A DNA stretch of 64,000 bases from Clostridia bacterium. Its GTDB lineage: Bacteria; Bacillota; Clostridia; Oscillospirales; Acutalibacteraceae. Position 1 is the first letter of the stretch. Every line of letters starts with the position of its first letter. The position numbers were made by a program, and so were the translations under genes. The DNA is taken from positions 81,474-145,473 of the forward strand of contig JAFQEL010000024.1 in NCBI GenBank assembly GCA_017399065.1. The letters are read 5' to 3'. This document shows positions 54,993 to 62,600 of the stretch, in pieces. The notes under the pieces are model-generated. The model ran no database searches, was not told the origin of the DNA, and saw only the letters and a list, made by a program, of their open reading frames with translations.

Positions 54993-56083
54993 AGCTCATT
55001 AATCCAATCCGTTCCGAATCTCAATGCAAGCATATCACACAAAACTATTGCCGTTGCCGCATCCTGAACAACTCTTGCTCTGTGAACAATCGCAGGGTCG
55101 TGTCTGCCCTTTACTTCAAGAATAGTTTCCGTCATATTTTTAAAGTCTACCGTATTCTGCGGCTTGAATATTGTCGGGGTGGGCTTGATTACCGTTCTGA
55201 ATATTATCGGCATTCCGTTTGTGATACCGCCGTTTATACCGCCGTTATTATTTGTTGCGGTAACGATTTTTCCGCTTTCAATCATCAGCGGATCGTTTGC
55301 TTGACTGCCTTTCATATCAGCAAAACCGAAGCCCGTGCCGAACTCAATCCCCTTTACTGCAGGAATTGAAAACATCATATGTGAAATAAGACTTTCGGTT
55401 GAATCAAACCAGGGCTCACCCACACCTTCGGGAATACCTGTTACCGCTGTTTCAAGTATACCGCCTACACTGTCGCCGTCTGTTGCAGCTGAAAGAATTT
55501 CAGTTTTCATTGCTTCTTCGCAAGTTTCGTCAAGTACGGCAAATATCTTTCCGTTTAACGCCTTGATATCGGAAATTAATTCACCGAAATCTCTGTCATA
55601 GACTCCACCACATTTTTTAACGTGTGTGCCAATATGAATACCCTTCTGCTTCAATGCGGATTTGCATATCGCTCCTGCAGCAACAAGCGCGGCAGTTATC
55701 CTTCCGCTGAAATGTCCGCCGCCTCTTGAATCCTGAAAGCCGTGATATTTACACTGGGCTGTATAGTCAGCATGAGAAGGTCTGGCAACTGTTTGAAGTT
55801 CTGCATAATCGGCACTTTTAACGTTTTCGTTAGGTATAAGAATCGTAATCGGAGTTCCTGTTGTCTTACCGTTTATTATGCCGCTGACAATTCTGAATTC
55901 ATCTTTTTCTTTTCTCGACGTAGAAATATCACCTTCGGGTCGTCTGAGATCGAGCATATGTTTAATATACTCTCTGTCAATTTCAATTCCTGCTGACAGA
56001 CCGTCAAGAACGGCACCTATATATTCGCCGTGGCTTTCACCAACCAAAGTGATTGCAACACTGTTTCCGAATGTATTTTTCAT
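54989..56083 (-). CDS. aroC: Chorismate synthase
   Basis: 364 residues from ATG 56083 (AGGGTG 6 nt upstream). It removes phosphate from EPSP to give chorismate using reduced FMN. N-terminal FGNSVAITLVGESHGEYIGAVLDG, RRPEGDISTSRKEKDEF, the GGGHFSGRITAALVAAGAI stretch and C-terminal GRHDPAIVHRARVVQDAATAI are characteristic. It starts 5 bp after the aroB stop. Confidence 0.95.
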   Translation of the reverse strand: MKNTFGNSVAITLVGESHGEYIGAVLDGLSAGIEIDREYIKHMLDLRRPEGDISTSRKEKDEFRIVSGIINGKTTGTPITILIPNENVKSADYAELQTVARPSHADYTAQCKYHGFQDSRGGGHFSGRITAALVAAGAICKSALKQKGIHIGTHVKKCGGVYDRDFGELISDIKALNGKIFAVLDETCEEAMKTEILSAATDGDSVGGILETAVTGIPEGVGEPWFDSTESLISHMMFSIPAVKGIEFGTGFGFADMKGSQANDPLMIESGKIVTATNNNGGINGGITNGMPIIFRTVIKPTPTIFKPQNTVDFKNMTETILEVKGRHDPAIVHRARVVQDAATAIVLCDMLALRFGTDWINEL

Positions 56084-56088
56084 ATGAA

Positions 56089-57099
56089 TCACCCTTTCAG
56101 ACAATCTTTGGCTATTTCAATAATCTGACTGCATTTCATCGTTTTGATTTCGAAATTTCCGATTTCATCGACCAAGGTTACCGAAACCGTATCTCCGTCA
56201 GCTTTTTTATCGTGAAAAATAACACCGCTGATTTTGTTCCAATCGAAATCTGTAAGATTATAAAGGTTGCATTTTTTAAGAACATTTATAACTCTCGGTC
56301 TGATTGCTTCGCTGCACATCGGAACAAGTCCGAGAGCGACACATTCACCATGAAAGAGTCCCTCAGTATTACAGGTTTCAATCCCATGACCGATCGTATG
56401 ACCGAAATTGAGAATTTTTCTGATGCCCGACTCCTTTTCATCCTGCTCAACCACATTCTTTTTGACATTCAATGAACGGATAATAATTTCATCGATATTA
56501 TCTGATATATTCTTGTTTTCAAACAGCTCAAACAGTTCCTTATCTGATGTAAGTGCCATTTTAACAGCTTCGGCAAGTCCGTTTGATATCTGCCTTTCGG
56601 GAAGAGTTTTTAACAAATCGGCATCGATAATAACTTTTTTCGGCTGATAAAAGGCTCCGACAATATTCTTTATACCGCCGAAATTTATTGCAGTCTTTCC
56701 GCCGATGGAAGAGTCAATCTGTGAAAGAAGTGTAGTGGGTATATTATAAAAATCAACACCTCTCATATATGCAGACGAAACAAAACCCGAGAGGTCACCC
56801 ACCACTCCACCGCCTACTGCAACAACGCAGTCTTTTCTTGAAAAACCATTTTCAAGCATAGTTTGAAGAAGTTTTGAAAACGTTTCTATACTTTTTGATG
56901 CTTCTCCCGATTCGACGGTACATATGATAGGAGCTTTGCATTGTTTGGCAACTGTCTGCGCATATATCTGAGGGACACCTGAATCGGTTACAATAAGAAC
57001 TCGTCTTTCCAAATCAAGATATTCTCTCACTTTTTCAAGAATTCCTCTTTCTATAACAATATCGTAACTGTTTTCTTTTAAATCCAAATGCATATTCAT
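56089..57099 (-). CDS. aroB: 3-dehydroquinate synthase
   Basis: A 336-residue NAD- and Zn-dependent enzyme cyclising DAHP to 3-dehydroquinate. VAVGGGVVGDLSGFVSSAYMRG, IPTTLLSQIDSSIGGKTAIN, GLAEAVKMAL (Glu metal ligand), LNFGHTIGHGIE and HGECVALG (His ligands) are present. The start is ATG 57099, with AGAGG 6 nt upstream; the second ATG at 57093 is possible. It follows pheA by 9 bp. Confidence 0.95.
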   Translation of the reverse strand: MNMHLDLKENSYDIVIERGILEKVREYLDLERRVLIVTDSGVPQIYAQTVAKQCKAPIICTVESGEASKSIETFSKLLQTMLENGFSRKDCVVAVGGGVVGDLSGFVSSAYMRGVDFYNIPTTLLSQIDSSIGGKTAINFGGIKNIVGAFYQPKKVIIDADLLKTLPERQISNGLAEAVKMALTSDKELFELFENKNISDNIDEIIIRSLNVKKNVVEQDEKESGIRKILNFGHTIGHGIETCNTEGLFHGECVALGLVPMCSEAIRPRVINVLKKCNLYNLTDFDWNKISGVIFHDKKADGDTVSVTLVDEIGNFEIKTMKCSQIIEIAKDCLKG

Positions 57100-57108
57100 A
57101 TATAACCT

Positions 57109-58197
57109 CTATATCTCGCAGTGTGGTGCGAAAGTTCCTGCAATTTTCAACTTATCACACACATTATTCAATTCCGCTATCATTTTCTTACCTTCTTCTG
57201 TATTTGTTGTGCCGTCAATTTCTATGTAGAAATAATACTGCCACGAATGTTTTTTCAAAGGTCTGCTTCTGAGAGCGGTCATATTGTAACCGTATTTACC
57301 TATAATGCTTATTGCATTGGCAAGAGAACCCGCTTCATTTTTAACAGTAAACATCAGTACAGAGCTCGTAAAATCCGACGAATCCGCCCTTACTTTTGAA
57401 AGGATGGCAAAACGGGTCGTATTTTCACCGCTTTTATTAATATTGGTTTCAAGAATTTTAAGGCCGTATATTTTTGCCGTTTCAACACTCGCTATTGCAC
57501 CGAGAGATTTATCTTTCGTTTCGGCTACTGTTTTTGCGGCAAGGGCAGTGTTGTTTGCCTCTTCGGTATCAAAGCCGCGCAGCTTGATATAATCATGACA
57601 CTGACCGAGTGCCTGAGGATGGCTCGTTACTTTTTTGATATCGTCAACACTTGAACCTTCGACTCCAAGAAGATTCTGGTGAATTTCAAGTTCGTAAATT
57701 CCGTTGATGTAAAGGTTGCCTGAAAAAATAATGTCAATAGTCTGCCCCACTTCGCCGGCATAGCTGTTTTCAATGGGCAGAACCGCAACATCGGTTTCAC
57801 CGTTAACAACGGAATTGTATGCAGATTTGAAATCTCTGAACGATATTCTGTTGCTTTCAGGGAATATTCTGCCTGCAGCTATGTGCGCAAACGCGCCTTC
57901 GACTCCGCTGTATGCTACTTTAAGCCCGCATTGCAAACGGTACTGATAAGCACGAGAAACTGCCATAAGATTCTTGATATAATCAATATAGTATCCTTTT
58001 AAAACAACATCATCAATCAAAGCAGAGTTCTTTTCAATTACGGCTTCTTCTCTTTTGGAGTCAAGAATCGGAAGTCCGAATTCTTTTTTGTATTCGAAAA
58101 CCATTTCGGCAGCTTTCATTCTTTCAATAAACAACTCTGCCATCTGAGAATCTACTTTATTAATAATCTGTCTTGCTTCATCCAACTTATTTGTCAT
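57109..58197 (-). CDS. pheA: Bifunctional chorismate mutase / prephenate dehydratase (P-protein)
   Basis: 362 residues from ATG 58197 (AAAGG 8 nt upstream). Residues 1-85 are an AroQ-type chorismate mutase helix bundle (LDEARQIINKVDSQMAELF, AAEMVFEYKKEFG, DSKREEAV). Residues about 95-275 are prephenate dehydratase (VAYSGVEGAFAHIAAGRIFP, VLPIENSYAGEVGQTIDII, TTRFAI). Residues about 280-362 form an ACT domain (AGSLANAISIIGKYGYNM, LRSRPLKKHSWQYYFYIE), the usual Phe-binding feedback site. First structural gene after the attenuator. Confidence 0.94.
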   Translation of the reverse strand: MTNKLDEARQIINKVDSQMAELFIERMKAAEMVFEYKKEFGLPILDSKREEAVIEKNSALIDDVVLKGYYIDYIKNLMAVSRAYQYRLQCGLKVAYSGVEGAFAHIAAGRIFPESNRISFRDFKSAYNSVVNGETDVAVLPIENSYAGEVGQTIDIIFSGNLYINGIYELEIHQNLLGVEGSSVDDIKKVTSHPQALGQCHDYIKLRGFDTEEANNTALAAKTVAETKDKSLGAIASVETAKIYGLKILETNINKSGENTTRFAILSKVRADSSDFTSSVLMFTVKNEAGSLANAISIIGKYGYNMTALRSRPLKKHSWQYYFYIEIDGTTNTEEGKKMIAELNNVCDKLKIAGTFAPHCEI

Positions 58198-58226
58198 ATC
58201 CCTAACCTTTCCTTCCAATTATTAAA

Positions 58227-58255
58227 GCCTCACTTGCTTTCGTTACAAGTGAGGC
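58227..58255 (-). terminator. Attenuator terminator upstream of pheA
   Basis: Perfect 10-bp stem GCCTCACTTG / CAAGTGAGGC (arms 58246-58255 and 58227-58236 on the transcribed strand) with a 9-nt loop, followed leftward by TTTAATAATT. It lies between the leader peptide and pheA, 29 bp before the pheA ATG. Confidence 0.8.
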
Positions 58256-58322
58256 CTTAAAAACACTTTAAAGTATAAATTAAAGTAATTTCTAAATAAT
58301 TTCCGGAGCTCTCACAAGTAAC
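58242..58322 (-). promoter_or_regulatory. Antiterminator pairing of the aromatic operon leader
   Basis: In the leader RNA, GUUACUUGUGAG (58322-58311, inside leader codons 30-34) can pair with CUCACUUGUAAC (58253-58242, the 5' arm and loop of the terminator). This gives 10 of 12 base pairs, interrupted only by a 2x2 U-U loop. The two structures are mutually exclusive. Confidence 0.7.
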
Positions 58323-58411
58323 TTTTTCACAGCAAAATAAGCATAGCCAAAATAAAAGGCTACGCTAAATATAAAGAAAAATTTACTTGAACTAAAAAGA
58401 GCTACGTTCAT
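58292..58411 (-). CDS. Phe/Tyr-rich leader peptide of the aromatic operon
   Basis: A 39-codon frame from ATG 58411 to TAG 58292, with AGAAGG 8 nt upstream and a good promoter before it. It holds 8 Phe and 3 Tyr (F6, F11-F13, F15, F19, Y20, F21, Y23, Y25, F26), i.e. 11 of 39 residues, packed into codons 6-26. No homology to a functional protein is recognised; composition and position match a transcription-attenuation leader peptide such as enterobacterial pheL. Stalling at Phe/Tyr codons would free codons 30-34 for the antiterminator. Confidence 0.82.
   Translation of the reverse strand: MNVALFSSSKFFFIFSVAFYFGYAYFAVKKLLVRAPEII
58340..58366 (-). promoter_or_regulatory. Hairpin within the leader peptide coding region (pause structure)
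   Basis: In RNA, AGCGUAGCC pairs with GGCUAUGCU (9 bp with one G-U), with a 9-nt U-rich loop. It spans leader codons 16-24 over the Phe/Tyr cluster. It would be melted by a translating ribosome, as the first 1:2 pause hairpin of classical attenuators is. Confidence 0.6.
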
Positions 58412-58441
58412 AAATATTACCTTCTACAGTAATTTTTCTAA

Positions 58442-58470
58442 ATTATATTCCAGTTAATACAAAAAGTCAA
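58442..58470 (-). promoter_or_regulatory. Promoter of the aromatic amino acid operon
   Basis: On the minus strand TTGACT (58470-58465), 17-nt spacer, perfect TATAAT (58447-58442). Transcription would start near 58435, about 25 nt before the leader ATG. Confidence 0.85.
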
Positions 58471-58600
58471 GAAGAATGTTAAAAAATATTTTTTACAACT
58501 TAACTCACTTATTTACCGAAGATCTATCACAAATAACTGTTTGGAATTCGAAGATACCTTTGCACACCCTAATTTTAAAAAACTTTTCGACAACCAAAAT

Positions 58601-58624
58601 GCTCTCCCGCTTTAGCAAGAGAGC
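58601..58624. other. Orphan hairpin in the pheA-tetR divergent region
   Basis: GCTCTC (58601-58606) / GAGAGC (58619-58624) with an inner GCT/AGC pair. No gene of either strand ends nearby. The rest of the 58471-58685 gap is AT-rich and shows no open frame; this is the only structure seen. Confidence 0.35.
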
Positions 58625-58685
58625 AGATGTATAATGCATAAATGTAATTTGTCACAGAGGTGATTAAAAAATAGATAAATACTTA

Positions 58686-58731
58686 TTGACATTTATTTGC
58701 ATTAGTGCTAAATTATAGTTAGCACTAATGC
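58686..58731 (+). promoter_or_regulatory. Promoter and palindromic operator of the tetR gene
   Basis: TTGACA (58686-58691), 17-nt spacer, TAAATT (58709-58714). A perfect 13-bp inverted repeat, GCATTAGTGCTAA (58699-58711) - 7 nt - TTAGCACTAATGC (58719-58731), covers the spacer and -10. This is the expected layout for autorepression by the adjacent TetR-family protein. Confidence 0.82.
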
Positions 58732-58756
58732 AAGAACCTTTTTTTAAGGAGGCACT

Positions 58757-59422
58757 ATGGCAAATTTAGAATCAACAAAAAATAAAATACTTCGTGTTTC
58801 GACCACGATGTTTCTTGAGGTAGGATATTCAAAAACCTCGCCGCAGATGATTGCCAAGGAGTTGGAAATTTCAACAGGCAATCTGACTTATTATTATCCC
58901 ACAAAGGAACATCTTCTTGCGGTACTCACGGATTTGCTGTGTAAGTTTCAATGGAAACTTATGGAATATGAGGCGGGTGAAGGAATGAGCTCGCTACTTT
59001 CAATCTGTCTTGAGCTGATGACAATGGCGGCGGCTTGTGAAGAAAGCGAAGTTGCGAAAGACTTTTTCGTTTCGACTTATCAGAGTCCGAAATGCCTTGA
59101 AATCATCCATAACAATGATACAGCCCGTGCAAAAGAGGTTTTTGCTCAGTATTGTCCCGGTTGGACAGACGAGCAGTTCAGAGAAGCGGAAATTCTTGTT
59201 GCAGGCATTGAGCACGCAACTCTGAATGCCATTGATAAAACCGTACCGCTTGAAACACGCATTTCTGGAGCCTTGAATGCCATTATGACTATTTACAACG
59301 TGCCCGAAGAAATCCGAAAGATAAAGATTGAAAAGGTTCTTGCAATGGATTACCGTTCAATCGGCAAACGCATTTTCAACGAGTTTAAAGAATATGTTGA
59401 GGGAATACATAATTCAGAATGA
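58757..59422 (+). CDS. TetR/AcrR-family transcriptional regulator
   Basis: A 221-residue regulator. The N-terminal HTH (residues 6-52) has STKNKILRVSTTMFLEVGY and the recognition helix region ISTGNLTYYYPTKEHLLAVL. The C-terminal helical ligand domain (55-200) is unlike well-known subfamilies, so the inducer is unknown. GGAGG lies 6 nt before ATG. The perfect palindrome at its promoter suggests autoregulation. No transporter or enzyme is adjacent; any other target would be elsewhere or the surface protein downstream. Confidence 0.9.
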   Translation: MANLESTKNKILRVSTTMFLEVGYSKTSPQMIAKELEISTGNLTYYYPTKEHLLAVLTDLLCKFQWKLMEYEAGEGMSSLLSICLELMTMAAACEESEVAKDFFVSTYQSPKCLEIIHNNDTARAKEVFAQYCPGWTDEQFREAEILVAGIEHATLNAIDKTVPLETRISGALNAIMTIYNVPEEIRKIKIEKVLAMDYRSIGKRIFNEFKEYVEGIHNSE

Positions 59423-59452
59423 TGAATGCAAAACAAGCTGAAATGTTGATGC

Positions 59453-59600
59453 TCAGGCTTCCTCTGATGAGGAAGCTGTCCGAAGGACTGAAGGAGAGAT
59501 GATTTTGCGGAAATGCAGAGTCCGTTTGTGTTTTTACTTTCTCTCCCACCGTCTTTTGCTTCGCAAAATCCACCTCCCTCATCAGAGGGAGGCAAGTAAA
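59453..59600. repeat. MITE-like palindromic element
   Basis: About 150 bp with imperfect terminal inverted repeats that are hairpins themselves. The left end has GCTTCCTCTGATGAGGAAGC (59457-59476), the right end CCTCCCTCATCAGAGGGAGG (59573-59592). Inner parts also match in inverted orientation (GGAGAGATGATTTTGCGG against CGCAAAATC and TCTCTCC). No coding frame. The look is that of the small non-autonomous repeats common in gut Ruminococcaceae-type genomes. Confidence 0.65.
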
Positions 59601-59661
59601 CGGCAACCGAGCCGAAAGGCTTTTGTATACATAATAAATAATCCTCAAGGAGGTTAAACTA

Positions 59662-62600
59662 ATGAAAAAAACTAACAAACTCATAAGCATACTGCTTGTA
59701 TTGGCAATGCTTCTGTCGATGGCACCTCTGAGCCTCACGGCAAGTGCGGCTTCGGAAGCCATTGAATTAAGACTTAATAACTATTACGCTACTAAAGTTG
59801 ATTACAGCAATAGTGCTACACAGTATTACCAATATAACAATTATCTTTACAAAGCAGCTTACTCTAACCTGAAAAACATCTCAGAAGTTGCAATAGAGTA
59901 TGACCGTTATGATCAATTGGCATTGAGTTACACAGAGTCAGATACCGGGGATGCTGCTAATATCAATCTGATAGCATCTTATCAAGGAAGTACTGCAAAA
60001 TTGAGTAATCTTCCTACAGCCCCGGGCAAATCCGTCAGTTTCTATACCACTAATACGGCTGCAAGTAATGAGAAGAAACCTGTCATTACCGTTACCTGCA
60101 TGGCAGTGAATGAGCCTGTCTGGAGCTGGAGTGACTCTTCTGCCACCGCCGCTTTTACTTCCACGGACGGCAAGGCAACGATGACGGTGACCGCCACAAT
60201 CGAAAGCTCTGAACAGACTGCGGCAACCTGTCTGGAAAACGATAAGACTACATATACAGCCACCGCAACCGCCAACGGTAAAGCCTACACGAACGAAAAA
60301 ACTGTTGACGGTGAACAGGGTCCCCATAGCTTTGAATATTCGGGAGATGACGTAATCGGCAGATGCACCAACGGCTGCGGATACGAGTGCCCCCACGAAA
60401 ATCAGACAGGCGAAACCTGCGAAATCTGCGGTGCTGTACTTCACACCCATTCATTCACCTACACTGCAGGGGGTAGCAGAATAGTTGCAACCTGTGTTGC
60501 AGGTGACTGTCCGCTTGAAAACGGCATTGGCGGCATGCTCACAATCTCCGCGCCCGCTGACCTTTATGTTGACGGCACAGCAAAGGAAGCAACTGTTGAA
60601 AACAATCTTGTTGATACTTCGGTTGCAATCAGTGATATTACATATTCAGCCCCTTACGGCTTGCCCCCTAAAGATGCAGGCACTTACACCGCAAGTGTAA
60701 CAGTCGGCGGTGCAACGGCAACGGTTGAGTTCACTCTGCTCAACTATGCCGCAAAGGTAACCGATAAAGACGGCAACGAGCTTTCAGACTCACCCTACAA
60801 GACCCTTGCAGATGCAATAACAGCGGCAAGTGCAAGCGAGGGCAGCACGGTAACTCTGCTTGATGATATTACACTTACAACACGTCAGGGTATCAGCTCC
60901 GGCACGTTCACTCTTGACCTTAACGGTAATAACTTGGTTAACGAAACCGATAGTGTTTTCTACATATATGAAGAAGTCGATTTAACAATTAAGGACAACG
61001 GTGAAGGCGGTACGGTTGAAACTAAACGCATGTATGTGGATTGTATTGACAATTCCGGTAAACTCACTGTTGAATCAGGTATAATCAAGGGCGACGGCGG
61101 TATTCGCAACTACGGTGTTTTGTATTTTAATGACGGAACGGTTGAAACTGACTACTATCCGGCGATTACAAATTATAGTGACAGCACTGTTTATATTTAT
61201 GACGGTGTTCTGAAAAGTTCAAACTCCGGCGCAGTTGAAAACGGCGGTACGCTTTACGTTTACGGTGGCGAGATTGACGGCTTTTTTAACGTAGGTACTG
61301 CCTATATCTCCGGCGGTAAAATAGACCGTGACGACTATGTGGCACTCCATCTGCTCTGCGGTACTGTTGAGGTAACCGGTGGCAGTTTCACAGGAACAGA
61401 CTTTTCAGACGGTTATTTCAGCGGCACTCCCTACGGCGAATGGACGATTGACATCGACGAAGGTGCAACCCTCATCCTAAAGGGCGGCGAATTCCCGAAC
61501 GGCTTTGTTGTTGCTAATACAACCGCAAACACATTCCTTGCAGAGGAATACGCTTTCTATGATAAGGACGGCAACAAGATAACCGTTGCAGATGATGCAA
61601 AGATTATCGACGGCTATGTTCAGGTCAAGGAGCATTTTGTAGCTTCCGTAACCGATAAGGACGGCAACGCTGTCGGTACTTACAAAACCTTTGCAGATGC
61701 AATAACAGCGGCACAAAGCAGCGAAGACAGCACACTTACTCTGCTCGATGATATTACGCTTACCGAAACCGCCATAATCTCTTCGGGCAAGTTTATTCTT
61801 GATCTTAACGGCAAAACCATTCTTAACAAAACTGATGATGTTTTAATGGTTTATTACCATGCAAATATAACAATCAAGGACAGCTGCGAAGGCGGCACCG
61901 TTCAGACAAACGGTGCAACTTCTCAGACAATCTTCAATTGTGGTACGCTTACCATTGAAAACGGCCTTTTTAAGGGTGCCGCAGGTATTGTCACTTCCGG
62001 CACACTCAACTTTAAAAACGGCAAAATTGAAGCCGATACTTATGATGCAATCAGAAATTCAGGCACAGTCTATATTTACAACGGCAGCTTTACATCTATT
62101 GATGCAGGTGCAATAAACGTTGACACCGACGGAACTGCCTATATCTATGACGGTGAGTTCAGCGGCTTTTGCGGCATTAGCAACAGTGGCACAGCCTATA
62201 TTGAAGGCGGCGAATTCAAGGGTAACTCCTATGCTGCGTTTAATCTCTACAGCGGTACTGTTGAGGTAACCGGCGGCAGTTTCACGGGAACAGACTTTGC
62301 AAGCGGTTATTACAGCGGCACACCTTACGGCGAATGGACTGTTTACTATGGTGAAGATGCAACCCTCACCCTCAAGGGCGGCGAATTTCCGAACGGTTTT
62401 GTTATTGATGAAACAACCGCAAACGCACTCCTCGCAGAGGATTATTACTACAAAGATGCCGACGGTAAGCTTATTGATGTTGCAGATGATGCAAAAATCA
62501 TTAACGGCTACGTTAAGGTAAGCAAGGGTGCTGACCTTGCAGATGCGGTCATCACTCTTGATGAAACTCAGTTCACCTACAGCGGTATGGAGCACAAGCC

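Noticed and set aside
58200..58470. T-box riboswitch upstream of pheA
   Set aside because: No T-box (TGGNACCGCG-like) sequence or Stem I pattern was seen; the Phe/Tyr leader peptide explains the region better.
59938..60450. Minus-strand frames of up to 170 codons
   Set aside because: Antisense to the N-terminal part of the same surface protein; no start signal and no recognisable motif.
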